A stretch of 64,000 bases of DNA from Chryseobacterium indologenes (GCA_001013295.1 LAZY01000010.1:1-64000); one strand, 5' to 3'; shown: positions 29,996 through 39,071, counted from the first letter of the stretch. The notes: generated by a model from the sequence alone, not told the origin. Made by a program: numbers and translations.

Positions 29996-31165
29996 ATGAA
30001 GCACGAAATAAAACTTTATGGCGAAATAATTGAGCTATTATGGGCTGAGCAATCATATGAATATATTGATTTAAAATATGTTGACAGTGAGCTTTCAAAA
30101 TTGAATGTTTCACCAGGTGATGATGTGATATTTAATGTTCATTCTTTAGGCGGAGACACCGCTATAGCATTCGCTATTTATAATAAAATCAGACGATTTG
30201 GCAAAGAGAATAGAGTATCTATTACAACTAGAATTGATGGCTATTGCGCAAGTGCTGGTGTTATCCTTCTGCTTGCGGGTGACAAGAGAATAGGTAATAA
30301 GTTCGCAGAGCCTTTTGTTCATAATGCATGGACTTATGTTGTTGGAGACAAAAATGATGTTGAAAAGCAATTTGAAGAACTTGAGAAAACAGACAATATG
30401 ATTGCTTCTTTATATGAAGAGAGAACAAAATTGACCAAAGAAAAGGCTTTGACCTTAATGTCAGAAGATACATGGATCACGGCTGAAGAATGTTTAGAAT
30501 ATGGATTCTACACAGAGCTGGAAAACGATGATACTTCAAAACCAGTTTTAAATACTGAGAAACAAATCATTTTCAACTCTATTAAACGACCTAGAAATAA
30601 TTCAATAAATAATAAAATGACGCAAGAAGAGAATTCTTTGTTAACAGAAATAAAAAATCTGTTTAAAAACAAAAAAGCCCCTTCGAAAAATGCAATGCTA
30701 TACACTGACAAAAATGAAGAAGTTGTATTTGCTGAGCTAAATGAAGGAGAAAAGCCGAAGGTTGGTGATGCTGCAACTATCAACGGTAATAATGCGAGTG
30801 GTACAGTGAATATGGCTGACGGATCTACTTATAAGTTCGAAAGCGGTAAAGTAACTGAGATTAAAGAAAAAGAAGGAGGTATTGATACTGTTACTTTGAA
30901 TTCATTAAATGAAAAAATAGATAGCCTATTAACGAAGTACGCTGATCAGGAAAATAAAATTTCTGCACAGAATTCAACTATTGAAAGTCTAAAAGGAGAT
31001 TTGAAAAAGGTGACTGATTTTGAAGCAACATTTAACAGCTTGAAAAGCATTGTTGGTGAGTATGGTGCAGAATCAAATAATGAACCTCAGACAACTCAGA
31101 ACAGTGATCAGCCTTCAGTGAAAACAAACAGATTCGAAAATTTTAAACTAAAAAACACAAAGTAA
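29996..31165 (+). CDS. ClpP-like head maturation protease with scaffold domain
   Basis: A 389-residue fusion. Residues 1-175 form a ClpP/S49-like serine protease: strand NVHSLGGDTAIAFAIYN, the nucleophile in DGYCASAGVILLLAGD (near residue 86), a histidine in AEPFVHNAW (near 106), and the later EDTWITAEECLEYGF. The remaining ~200 residues contain a linker and a coiled coil (NSLNEKIDSLLTKYADQENK) typical of capsid scaffold. It cleaves the scaffold during capsid maturation. It is followed directly by the capsid gene. Confidence 0.85.
   Translation: MKHEIKLYGEIIELLWAEQSYEYIDLKYVDSELSKLNVSPGDDVIFNVHSLGGDTAIAFAIYNKIRRFGKENRVSITTRIDGYCASAGVILLLAGDKRIGNKFAEPFVHNAWTYVVGDKNDVEKQFEELEKTDNMIASLYEERTKLTKEKALTLMSEDTWITAEECLEYGFYTELENDDTSKPVLNTEKQIIFNSIKRPRNNSINNKMTQEENSLLTEIKNLFKNKKAPSKNAMLYTDKNEEVVFAELNEGEKPKVGDAATINGNNASGTVNMADGSTYKFESGKVTEIKEKEGGIDTVTLNSLNEKIDSLLTKYADQENKISAQNSTIESLKGDLKKVTDFEATFNSLKSIVGEYGAESNNEPQTTQNSDQPSVKTNRFENFKLKNTK
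30617..31165 (+). CDS. Possible nested scaffold protein (182 aa)
   Basis: An in-frame ATG at 30617 (MTQEENSLLTEIKNLF) lies exactly at the junction between the protease and the coiled-coil scaffold part, after an A/T-rich stretch. Lambda and related phages make free scaffold from such an internal start. No direct proof here. Confidence 0.35.
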   Translation: MTQEENSLLTEIKNLFKNKKAPSKNAMLYTDKNEEVVFAELNEGEKPKVGDAATINGNNASGTVNMADGSTYKFESGKVTEIKEKEGGIDTVTLNSLNEKIDSLLTKYADQENKISAQNSTIESLKGDLKKVTDFEATFNSLKSIVGEYGAESNNEPQTTQNSDQPSVKTNRFENFKLKNTK

Positions 31166-32269
31166 ATGGCATTAGCGTACGATTTTAAGATTCAAGATTT
31201 AATTGATGCAGGTTGCGACCTGGCTCAAGCTAGACAACTTGATATTGACAATATGATTTTCCAGGAAACTGTTGAGGTTTCTGATTTCGCATCAAAGCAT
31301 TATATCCAAACCGGAATTGAGCATAATACACCTATTATTGCATGGGAGCAGCCTAAAAATTGGGGATTCTTAAAAAAATCTTCCGACCTAGGGTGTACAT
31401 GGAATTCATGTACATTATCTAGTGAGCCAACTAAAAAACTATGGTCTCCCCATAATTACGATTGTTCATTAACATTCTGTTGGGATGATCCTCAGATCAC
31501 AAAGAACTTCAGAGCATTCTGGAATCTTAAGTGTCAATCAGATCCGGAAACGGATTTTGAAAATGCATTTTACCAATTTGTAATTGCGCAAACGGTAAAA
31601 GCTGTAAATGATTCTTATTGGAGGATTGCATATTTTGATTACAAAGACAATACAAATACTGATTTTGCTGGTATTGATAACATTTTCTTAAAGCTACTAG
31701 GGATTTTAGCAGATCCTATCCTTGCAGCTCAACAACGAGTAACTATTACTCAGAATGCAGGGGCTGATATTGCTGCACAAATGACTTTACCAGCAGATGC
31801 TGGTTATGAGTATTTCAAACAGATGTATACTTTAATGCTAACCAATAGGCCATTCATGATGACTAAGCCGGGTCTTAAAATCAGAGCGACACAAGAACTA
31901 GCATTGAACTATTTGAATTGGCTGCAGGAGAATAAAGAGATTAACTGCTGTTTTTCACCTACTGATGGTGTAACAGGATCAAAGTATTCATTAGAGAACC
32001 TTAATTACATGGGCGTTCCTATTCAAATCGAGCACGAATGGACCGAACTTGTAAAATTCATTGCTGGACCTTCAGCAACTAAATACGATAAGCCACATAG
32101 AGCTTTACTTACTTATGATACTGAAATTTCTGTAGGAACATGTGATATGAATGCTTTCAAGCAAATGAAACGTATTTATGATCCTAAAACGGAAGCACTA
32201 GAGATTAGGGTTAAAACCAACATTGATGTTCAAGCAACGTTTGATAAAAATTTCATTCTAGCAATCTAA
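31166..32269 (+). CDS. Major capsid protein
   Basis: A 367-residue protein directly after the protease/scaffold gene, the standard place for the major head protein. Features seen: an N-terminal helical segment, a central YFDYKDNTNTDFAGIDNIFL, and a strand-rich C-terminus (YMGVPIQIEHEWTELVKF, EALEIRVKTNIDVQATF). An unusual number of cysteines (GCTW, SCTL, DCSLTFCW, INCC) could crosslink the shell. Assignment is by order, size and general HK97-like layout, not by a motif. Confidence 0.7.
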   Translation: MALAYDFKIQDLIDAGCDLAQARQLDIDNMIFQETVEVSDFASKHYIQTGIEHNTPIIAWEQPKNWGFLKKSSDLGCTWNSCTLSSEPTKKLWSPHNYDCSLTFCWDDPQITKNFRAFWNLKCQSDPETDFENAFYQFVIAQTVKAVNDSYWRIAYFDYKDNTNTDFAGIDNIFLKLLGILADPILAAQQRVTITQNAGADIAAQMTLPADAGYEYFKQMYTLMLTNRPFMMTKPGLKIRATQELALNYLNWLQENKEINCCFSPTDGVTGSKYSLENLNYMGVPIQIEHEWTELVKFIAGPSATKYDKPHRALLTYDTEISVGTCDMNAFKQMKRIYDPKTEALEIRVKTNIDVQATFDKNFILAI

Positions 32270-32279
32270 AATCAAGACT

Positions 32280-32885
32280 ATGGCAAATTGCGCGAAAATT
32301 ATTAACAATTCACTTTTTAACTGTGATAATAAGTCTACAGGAGGGCTAGAGCAGACTATAAAGCTGGTCAATAGAGATGATATTTTGGCAAATCTTGGAG
32401 ACTTTACAATCCAAAGAGCAATGGCACCAACGTGCCAGCATTCAATTACAGCTTACGCGGGGGATCCGGAAACTTTAAAGGCCGTAACCTTTGAAGGGAT
32501 TCCTTCTAAACAGTTGCTTTCAGCAGCTTATAGCTTGTCAATCGGGGATTATGCCGATTTATTCACTCATACTGTAAATCTATTTAGTCAAGGCATGACG
32601 ATCGATACCATCTGTAACCTGAAGGCCCTAGCAGTAGGCGCTGAGGTTGTTGCTATTGTTCATCAAAGAGACAAGGGAACTTCAAATCTGGATGCATTTT
32701 GGGTATATGGTTGGGATAATGGATTAAAGATCGGAGAATTCACATGGAACTCCAATGAAAACAACGGAAACTCAATAATTCCACTTGCTTCAAGAGAGCC
32801 GAACCTTGAAAAAGATCCTCCATTGAGACTACTTCTTACTGATTATACAACTACTAAAGCGTTCTTTGATTCCCTGGGAAACTAG
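32280..32885 (+). CDS. Structural protein after capsid, possible tail tube or decoration protein (201 aa)
   Basis: A 201-residue beta-rich protein (QTIKLVNRDDILANLGDFTI, FTWNSNENNGNSIIPLA). Its place, followed by a hairpin, and the lack of another tube candidate near the tape measure make major tail protein or head decoration the leading options. No decisive motif. Confidence 0.5.
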   Translation: MANCAKIINNSLFNCDNKSTGGLEQTIKLVNRDDILANLGDFTIQRAMAPTCQHSITAYAGDPETLKAVTFEGIPSKQLLSAAYSLSIGDYADLFTHTVNLFSQGMTIDTICNLKALAVGAEVVAIVHQRDKGTSNLDAFWVYGWDNGLKIGEFTWNSNENNGNSIIPLASREPNLEKDPPLRLLLTDYTTTKAFFDSLGN

Positions 32886-32887
32886 AT

Positions 32888-32905
32888 GGGGGCGGGGACA
32901 CCCCC
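32888..32905 (+). terminator. GC hairpin after the 201-aa structural gene
   Basis: GGGGG (32888-32892) pairs with CCCCC (32901-32905), then TTCTT. A TACGTTTG box (32917-32924) follows, matching the flavobacterial -7 element, though no -33 element is seen; it may restart transcription for the gene at 32944. Confidence 0.5.
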
Positions 32906-32943
32906 TTCTTCAACTATACGTTTGATTACCTATTAAGTTAGTC

Positions 32944-33444
32944 ATGGAAAGATTAGAATTAATAAATAAAGGAGCGGATGCGGTTAGAAACACACCGCTC
33001 CTTTTTAATGCTTACAAACAATTTCTTTTAGAAGACTGGGGAGAACTACCACAAGGATGTTTTGGATGCCAATTCAATAATCACTTCAGTCAATGGAAGA
33101 ATCAAGTATTAAACAATAACATTACTCCTATGGAAAGCAAAACAGTAAATAATAATAAAACATATATTCTTAAGGAAAAAGGAACATTAAAGTACCTAAA
33201 TGGCGAAGTATGGTCAAGTAATTCTTCTGATGAAGATTGGATTAACTATCTCGCATTAAAACCACAGGCAAAAGAACTGTTCTACGTACTTCCTTCAGCT
33301 ATTGAAAAAACAGAAATCGATAAAGTAAACGAAGAAGACTTCAAAAAAAAAGAGCTGAGCGAATCGCCAATGACAGAAGATGCTGTGGTTAATAATGATG
33401 TTGAGGTTGAAAAACCTAAAAGAGGAAGAAAAAAACAAAACTAA
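32944..33444 (+). CDS. Hypothetical structural-region protein with basic tail (166 aa)
   Basis: A 166-residue protein with an acidic/polar second half and a basic C-terminal end (EVEKPKRGRKKQN). Cysteines lie at GCFGCQF. Its stop overlaps the portal start by one base. Role unknown; the basic tail could contact DNA in the head. Confidence 0.5.
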   Translation: MERLELINKGADAVRNTPLLFNAYKQFLLEDWGELPQGCFGCQFNNHFSQWKNQVLNNNITPMESKTVNNNKTYILKEKGTLKYLNGEVWSSNSSDEDWINYLALKPQAKELFYVLPSAIEKTEIDKVNEEDFKKKELSESPMTEDAVVNNDVEVEKPKRGRKKQN

Positions 33445-34607
33445 TGCAGAAAGCAGAAGATAATTTAGCAAAGTTTACAGCAAAATTTGTTGAGATTTAT
33501 AATCGATTGATCCCGCAGCGCAAAGAGTGTGATTACGATATTTATCTTAACGATGTTGACAACCTATATCCCGATAGGTTAGAGGCTATAGAGTGTAATT
33601 CCGTTACTGCAATAAGCTGTTCAAATAAACTAGGTAATTTCATCTTCGGTAAAGGTTTTGAGAAAAATTATGCATCAGAAATAAATACGAGAAATAAGAA
33701 GACGATAACCTTAAACAGATGTTTATTGGATGTTGTCTCATCCTTAAAAACACATAAGGCGGTGTATATCCATCTAAACTATGATATTGAGGGGAAGGTA
33801 AATTACTTTGATGTTCTAGAGTATAAAAAATGTCGCAAGGTTAAAGAAGACGATTATGGTAACGAAGGCAAAATAGTTTATCGTGATTGGTCCAAGATAG
33901 AACGAAGTTTTAGTTTTATTACCGAAAGGAAAAATAAAAAAAGTAAATGGTTTTATCCTTATAATCCTGGGAGCATTAGAGATCAGAGAGAAAAAGATAG
34001 CCCTAAATCGGATATTCCTACACAAATAAGAAATTATAGAGGTCAAGTATTATACTATTCTTTAGATGACAAGAATAAAGAATACGCTCATGGATGGCTT
34101 AATGCTCAAGGTATGAATGATGCTGACTCTGAATTCAGAATGAGTCTTTACCACAACAACAATGTTCGGCTTGGATTCATTGATAAGACTATTTTAATAT
34201 CAAATGGTCTTGATAGCGAGGCTTCAAAGGGCTTGGTAGAAGATGTTCAAAACTGGCTAGGGACGGAAAATGCAGGAGGTATTTACCATTATAATTCAGA
34301 GTATTACGTTGATAATATTGATCAACTTCTTAAAGTAATAAATCTTCAATCTAGTTATGACCCTAAGAAATTTAAGGAATTACTTACAGATATAAAGGAC
34401 AATATCCGAAGCTGCTATTTACAAATTCCCAAGATTTTGATCAATGATAATGAAGGTGGAATATTTGGAAGTTCTGGTGAAGCTATTAAAGAAGCTATGA
34501 AAGTATATAATAAAGAAACTGCATTTATAAGATTTGAGGTTGAGGATCTTTTTAAAAAGATATTTGGCATACCGTTCAATATTATACCTATCGTCAAAGA
34601 TGAATAA
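33444..34607 (+). CDS. Portal protein (Bacteroidota-phage type)
   Basis: A 387-residue protein. Near the start it has NDVDNLYPDRLEAIECNSVT and KLGNFIFGKGFEKN, followed by LLDVVSSLKTHKAVYIHLNY and VLEYKKCRKVKEDDYGN, the arrangement of portal proteins of flavobacterial phages: entry segment, wing and stem regions. It would form the DNA gate at the capsid vertex. The gene lies after the capsid gene, the reverse of the usual order. Confidence 0.7.
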   Translation: MQKAEDNLAKFTAKFVEIYNRLIPQRKECDYDIYLNDVDNLYPDRLEAIECNSVTAISCSNKLGNFIFGKGFEKNYASEINTRNKKTITLNRCLLDVVSSLKTHKAVYIHLNYDIEGKVNYFDVLEYKKCRKVKEDDYGNEGKIVYRDWSKIERSFSFITERKNKKSKWFYPYNPGSIRDQREKDSPKSDIPTQIRNYRGQVLYYSLDDKNKEYAHGWLNAQGMNDADSEFRMSLYHNNNVRLGFIDKTILISNGLDSEASKGLVEDVQNWLGTENAGGIYHYNSEYYVDNIDQLLKVINLQSSYDPKKFKELLTDIKDNIRSCYLQIPKILINDNEGGIFGSSGEAIKEAMKVYNKETAFIRFEVEDLFKKIFGIPFNIIPIVKDE

Positions 34608-34688
34608 ATGCTGCCTAGCGATTCAAGTAATACAGTGGCGCAAGATAACTTAATAAATACTATAGTAGATGATAACGTGCAATCTTGA
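34608..34688 (+). CDS. Very small ORF (26 aa)
   Basis: Directly abuts the portal stop and overlaps the next gene by 20 bases. Polar, no motif (MLPSDSSNTVAQDNLINTIV). Weakly supported. Confidence 0.25.
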   Translation: MLPSDSSNTVAQDNLINTIVDDNVQS

Positions 34689-35259
34689 AGAAAATCTGAT
34701 ACAAAAACAGGACTTTGAATGTATAGGACAAGTTGCTAAGCATTGTAATTGGGAACAGTTATGCGTGTTCATTCGTGAGCAGACTAATCTTTGGTTAATT
34801 CCTAAAATAGGCTATTGTTTAATAAGTAAAATTGTTGCAAATCCTGAAAATGAAATAATCAAAAGAATATGGTGCGGATCAGAATATCAATGTGATAATG
34901 ATTTGAAAATTCACTTCGGATTAAAACGGGTGCTTATCCATGCGAGTTACGCTGCCTATATATTCAGACACGGATACATTGATACGGCAGTAGGAGTGGT
35001 TCAGAAGATTAATCAAGATAGTGTAGCAGCTCCAATTAATGAACTTAAATCAATAATGAATGAACATTATCGTAATGCGGATATATACTTAGAAATGGTA
35101 AATGATTATCTGTGCGCGATTAAAAATGAAGGACTAATAAAAGACTGCATCCAGTTCGAATGTAAAAATTGTGGATGTGGATCACAGAGCGGAGGTAAAG
35201 ATATTCAAAATAGGAACCCTATCGGAAGAAATATAACAAAGTGGAATTATGATGATTGA
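34669..35259 (+). CDS. Probable head-tail connector protein (196 aa)
   Basis: A 196-residue helical protein after the portal (HCNWEQLCVFIREQTNLWLI, LKRVLIHASYAAYIFRHGYI). The C-terminal CKNCGCGSQSGG cysteine cluster may bind a metal. Place after the portal is typical of connector proteins. It overlaps the tail fibre gene by 11 bases. Confidence 0.5.
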   Translation: MITCNLEENLIQKQDFECIGQVAKHCNWEQLCVFIREQTNLWLIPKIGYCLISKIVANPENEIIKRIWCGSEYQCDNDLKIHFGLKRVLIHASYAAYIFRHGYIDTAVGVVQKINQDSVAAPINELKSIMNEHYRNADIYLEMVNDYLCAIKNEGLIKDCIQFECKNCGCGSQSGGKDIQNRNPIGRNITKWNYDD

Positions 35260-37024
35260 TAAAAAACCGATACAAGACATGCCAAATAAAAATTTTGGCG
35301 ACAAGCATTTTGCTTCAGAATTTAATAAAGTAAAAACATTTTTGCTAAATGCAGCAGATGTAATAAACGAAATTCCAAGCATGATTGAGTCAGACTTTAA
35401 AGGAGTGATTTCACCTTCTGATTTGGCTCCAACATTAAACGGCACATACAAGCCTTCAGTATCATCAGAAGACAATAAAGAAACAGACCCAAATGATTGG
35501 GGAACTTTGTATAGTAATGCCGGAAATCTTAGAGCAAAGGAAGGATATAATACAATATTTTATCTGAAAGACGAGGCGTGGACAAAGAGTGAGGTTAAAA
35601 TAGCAGATGATCAGATAACGCCTGACAAGACTATTTCTGGAAATTCATCAAATCTTTATGCATTTGATTCTGGCAATAAAACCACAATAGGGAATAATAA
35701 TTTATCATTTGGATATGGTGGGCAAACAGATAAATTAAACGGTGATAACAATGTAAATGTTGGGCATAACTCGCAGCAGAAAAATGGAAGTGAAAACACG
35801 ACATTGGGCAATGAGTCATTAAAAAAATCGGGCAACTCGAACACTTCTATAGGTTTTGCATCTATGAATATAGCCCAAGGAGACGAAAACACGGCTGTTG
35901 GTAAAATATCTATTTATAAGGCTATTGGAAATAGAAATACATCAGTTGGTACAGGTTCAGGTGTTGATTTAGTTAATGGGTCAAGTAACACATTAATTGG
36001 TGCATATGCAGCCGCAGGATCTCCAGCAAATATGAATTATGTTATTTGTATAGGTGATGGATCTCAAGCAACAAAAAGCTATCAAACAGTTATCGGAACC
36101 GCGGTTAATACTGAAGTGAAAATGTGGGGAGAAATTCTCGTAAATGATAGAAGAATGTACTATGATGCATTGCAAGATCATATGTATGGCGGTGGAGCAG
36201 GCCCAACTGTTGTTACGTTAACTCCTGGAGTATATGGGAATACAGGATGGGGAAGTTCAGCTTTGAAGTCAGTACAAAAAGAGGCATTAATGAACACAGC
36301 ATTCGGCTATAATGCGTTAAGTAGCTGTGAAAAAGGTATTGATCATACTGCTGTAGGTGCTGGAGCTTTACAAAGTATTAAAGATTCTGTCGGTTGTACT
36401 GCTATAGGAAGGCTTTCTTTAGCTAATTGTTTAGGCACAAACAATACAGGAGTTGGTGATACATCAATGGAAAACTTAACGACCGGAGAAAGTAATACTT
36501 CAATAGGATATGGAACCGGAGCAAGATTGATCACCGGGGATAGGAATACATTTGTAGGAATATATGCTGGTGGATGGTGGAATGGTTCAAATGATACTAC
36601 AGCAAACAGAAACTTTAGCGATACTACGGTAGTAGGCGCAAACGCTTTGCAAAGCAATGTAAACACTTCTAAAAATACAATTGTAGGTAGCTACTCAGCC
36701 CATTTACTTACTGGATGCGAAAATGCGACTTTAGGATATAATTCTCTAAGGACGGCTGTAATTGCTAATAATAATACAACACTTGGTAATTATTCGGCCG
36801 AATCATTGACAAGTGGAGACAACAACGTATTTATTGGATATAAGGCTGGATCAGGGCCTACACAAAATGTAATTGTTTCGGGTTCTACAGTAATAGGAGC
36901 AAACACAGTATCAACACGGGATAATGAGGTAGTGATTGGTAAAAATACAGATACTCATGTAACGATTGCAGGTGTGGAATTCACAAGGGCTCAAATATTA
37001 GCTTTAATGACTTTAGTATCTTAA
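35249..37024 (+). CDS. Tail fibre with YadA-head-like repeats
   Basis: A 591-residue protein. After an N-terminal attachment region (~1-130) it has many repeats of ~14-16 residues of the form GN-x-NT-S-I/V-G-x-x-(S/A) (for example SGNSNTSIGFASMN, GDRNTFVGIYAGG, GENATLGYNSL). This is the pattern of the YadA and Hia adhesin head, a trimeric left-handed beta roll. A break at about 290-345 (VNDRRMYYDALQDHMYGGG) separates two repeat fields. The final VTIAGVEFTRAQILALMTLV may be a trimer-forming end. Likely the receptor-binding fibre. Confidence 0.7.
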   Translation: MMIDKKPIQDMPNKNFGDKHFASEFNKVKTFLLNAADVINEIPSMIESDFKGVISPSDLAPTLNGTYKPSVSSEDNKETDPNDWGTLYSNAGNLRAKEGYNTIFYLKDEAWTKSEVKIADDQITPDKTISGNSSNLYAFDSGNKTTIGNNNLSFGYGGQTDKLNGDNNVNVGHNSQQKNGSENTTLGNESLKKSGNSNTSIGFASMNIAQGDENTAVGKISIYKAIGNRNTSVGTGSGVDLVNGSSNTLIGAYAAAGSPANMNYVICIGDGSQATKSYQTVIGTAVNTEVKMWGEILVNDRRMYYDALQDHMYGGGAGPTVVTLTPGVYGNTGWGSSALKSVQKEALMNTAFGYNALSSCEKGIDHTAVGAGALQSIKDSVGCTAIGRLSLANCLGTNNTGVGDTSMENLTTGESNTSIGYGTGARLITGDRNTFVGIYAGGWWNGSNDTTANRNFSDTTVVGANALQSNVNTSKNTIVGSYSAHLLTGCENATLGYNSLRTAVIANNNTTLGNYSAESLTSGDNNVFIGYKAGSGPTQNVIVSGSTVIGANTVSTRDNEVVIGKNTDTHVTIAGVEFTRAQILALMTLVS

Positions 37025-37040
37025 TTATACTTTATATGAA

Positions 37041-37598
37041 ATGGGGAATCCAATATCAAATTTTATAGTAAGCAATTTACTTTCGATTCATTCAGGTCCG
37101 GTATATAGCAAGGCTTTTTCTGCTTTAAAATTAGCGGCTGTTCCTGCGGTTGGAATTTCTATTTCTGAGCGATTTACTGGCTGGTATGTTGATAGTTTTG
37201 TTTTTATTACGATGTTAGGATTTGCATTGATTACAGACTTGATTGTTGGGATCTGGAAACATTTATTAAATGATTCTTTTTCACCTAAAAAGATGCTGTT
37301 GGGATTTGGTCAGAAAATAGGACTTATAATCCTTGTATATTTTCTGACTGAGGCTTTTATTCAGATTATATCAGATGCAGATTTAGACAGTGTTTATTTT
37401 AAAGTGGCAACAAAGCTAATGATATTCATTTATCCCGCAGGTAATGCATTGGTTAATGTCGGGATCATTACAAAGGGGAAATTTCCTCCGTTAGGGTTTC
37501 TGAAGAAATTCGAAAAGTTCAATAATACTCTAGATGTTAATGTATTCAAACAAAAAGAAGATGAAACTGAAAATACTGATCATAATCCTGCTGAGTAG
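37041..37598 (+). CDS. Phage holin
   Basis: A 185-residue membrane protein of the phage holin-4 type. Spans are visible at about 28-45, 50-70 (YVDSFVFITMLGFALITDLI) and 92-110 (LIILVYFLTEAFIQII), with a basic KHLLNDSFSPKK loop and a charged C-terminal tail. Holins open the inner membrane to release or activate lysozyme. The gene overlaps the spanin-like gene, itself overlapping the endolysin, forming a lysis cassette. Confidence 0.75.
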   Translation: MGNPISNFIVSNLLSIHSGPVYSKAFSALKLAAVPAVGISISERFTGWYVDSFVFITMLGFALITDLIVGIWKHLLNDSFSPKKMLLGFGQKIGLIILVYFLTEAFIQIISDADLDSVYFKVATKLMIFIYPAGNALVNVGIITKGKFPPLGFLKKFEKFNNTLDVNVFKQKEDETENTDHNPAE

Positions 37599-38130
37599 TC
37601 TTTTGCTAGGCTGCCGGACAAAGCATAAAGCATCCTTCTATTCCAGGGAAGGTAAAACGGAGATTGAAAGGGTGACACTTGATTCTGTGAAAGAGAAGAC
37701 AGTGAAGGAATCGACAAAAAAAGTAACTGACCAAACAGTAAAAAAGCAGCTGGAAGACTTCTCAGGTGATATTGTGATCAAAGGTAAATCCGACACTTTA
37801 AATCCGCTGATCTTTCACAACGTTGTTTCCGGGGACACTCTGCAAAGCATTGTCATTCGTGGTGCCGCAGATTACTACATCAACAACCACTACCGGAAGG
37901 TTACCGAAGATAAAACAGAAACTTCCAAACAGGAAAAAACAAATATCATCCAGGATCTGGCGAAAACAGCCGTTTCCAAAGAAACAATAAAAAAGGTCGC
38001 CTCCGAAATAGAGGTTAAAACCAAGGAAATAAAAGATACAGGATTTCAAGCCGGCGCCTGGATAGTCACCACCATTATCGGAATCGTTTTAATAATCATC
38101 TTTTTCACCTATAAATATTTTAAGAAATGA
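37561..38130 (+). CDS. Candidate unimolecular spanin
   Basis: Starting at ATG 37561, the 189-residue product has a lipoprotein signal (LKILIIILLSSLLLGC, lipobox cysteine near residue 17), a long charged helical and coiled middle (EKTVKESTKKVTDQTVKKQL, KTEIERVTLDSVK), and a C-terminal membrane span (AWIVTTIIGIVLIIIFFTY). An outer-membrane lipid anchor plus an inner-membrane span in one chain is the plan of a u-spanin, which fuses the two membranes at the end of lysis. It lies between holin and endolysin. Confidence 0.6.
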   Translation: MKLKILIIILLSSLLLGCRTKHKASFYSREGKTEIERVTLDSVKEKTVKESTKKVTDQTVKKQLEDFSGDIVIKGKSDTLNPLIFHNVVSGDTLQSIVIRGAADYYINNHYRKVTEDKTETSKQEKTNIIQDLAKTAVSKETIKKVASEIEVKTKEIKDTGFQAGAWIVTTIIGIVLIIIFFTYKYFKK

Positions 38131-38567
38131 AAACATCACAAAAAGGAATAGACTTAATATTGTCATTTGAAGGATTCAGTGCAAAGCCTTATCTAGATTC
38201 AGCAGGTATTCCTACCATCGGATACGGAAATACCTATTATCCCGGTGGCAGAAAAGTGACCATGAAAGATCCGGCCATTACAAGAGAAAAAGGAGCAGAA
38301 TTGTTTGCAACGGTGCTGCCAACCTATGAAAAAATAGTCGCCAGTAAGGTGAAAACAACTCTTACCCAGAATCAATTTGATGCTCTTGTCTCACACACTT
38401 ACAATACCGGAGGTTCAGATGGCTTGTTTTCTTTGGTCAATAAAAAAGCAGGAGAAACGGAGATCAGAAATTGGTTTACTACCAAATACATTACCGCCGG
38501 AGGAAAAGTTTTGAATGGACTCATCCGGAGAAGAAATGCGGAGGCTGATTTGTTCTTTGCTAAGTAG
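38127..38567 (+). CDS. Endolysin, T4-type lysozyme (GH24)
   Basis: A 146-residue muramidase. The catalytic triad fits T4 lysozyme spacing: E15 in SFEGF, D24 in YLDSAG and T30 in IPTIGYG. It has the later conserved LTQNQFDALVSHTYNTG and LIRRRNAEADLF. No signal peptide, so it relies on the holin. Coupled by a 4-base overlap to the spanin-like gene; last gene of the lysis cassette. Confidence 0.9.
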   Translation: MKTSQKGIDLILSFEGFSAKPYLDSAGIPTIGYGNTYYPGGRKVTMKDPAITREKGAELFATVLPTYEKIVASKVKTTLTQNQFDALVSHTYNTGGSDGLFSLVNKKAGETEIRNWFTTKYITAGGKVLNGLIRRRNAEADLFFAK

Positions 38568-38631
38568 CGTTACGGGAAACAGTAATTTGCATTTTATAAA
38601 TAAGTGTATATTTGTCCATTAACTATAGATC

Positions 38632-39071
38632 ATGGACGAAAATTTATCAGAGGTACGTTATCAGTTTTTCACATTAAAATTCACCCCTTTAGTAAGGATT
38701 AATAAATCTAGCAAAGATATTACATTTGATATTGTTACATTTAAAAAATTTGAATTCAAGTACGAAGATAAAGATGGTAATGAGGAATTATTTAATTTAA
38801 TCAGTGGTAAGCAGGAGATAAAAATATAGAGTTTGATGGTTACTTTCGGGAGCGCTGGGAAATTTCCGCAGATACAATATTCGAATTTGATGAAGATTAT
38901 TTCGAAGACGAGGACCGCCGGGATCTGTACGTGTTTCTTTCAGCCTTAGTTGATCAGGATATATTTGATTATCTACAATATGTGTGGCACCATGTTTTTC
39001 ATGAAGAATTGACAAAAGAAATAATTGAGAATAGGATAGAAGAACTAAAAGAAAAAGGCGTCAGATTTTAG
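38632..39071 (+). pseudogene. Small gene interrupted by a -1 frame change
   Basis: The frame from ATG 38632 encodes 65 residues and stops at 38829. The -1 frame, which has no start codon of its own, goes on to 39069-39071 (FDGYFRERWEISADTIFEFD, LVDQDIFDYLQYVWHHVFHE). Adding one A to the A-run at 38820-38824 joins them as EIKNIEFDGYF, an uninterrupted protein of ~145 residues. The site is not a standard slippery heptamer, so a lost base or a sequencing error is likelier than frameshifting. Confidence 0.6.

Noticed and set aside
36343..36666. Antisense frame in the tail fibre gene
   Set aside because: Produced by the repeat codons of the fibre; no independent evidence.
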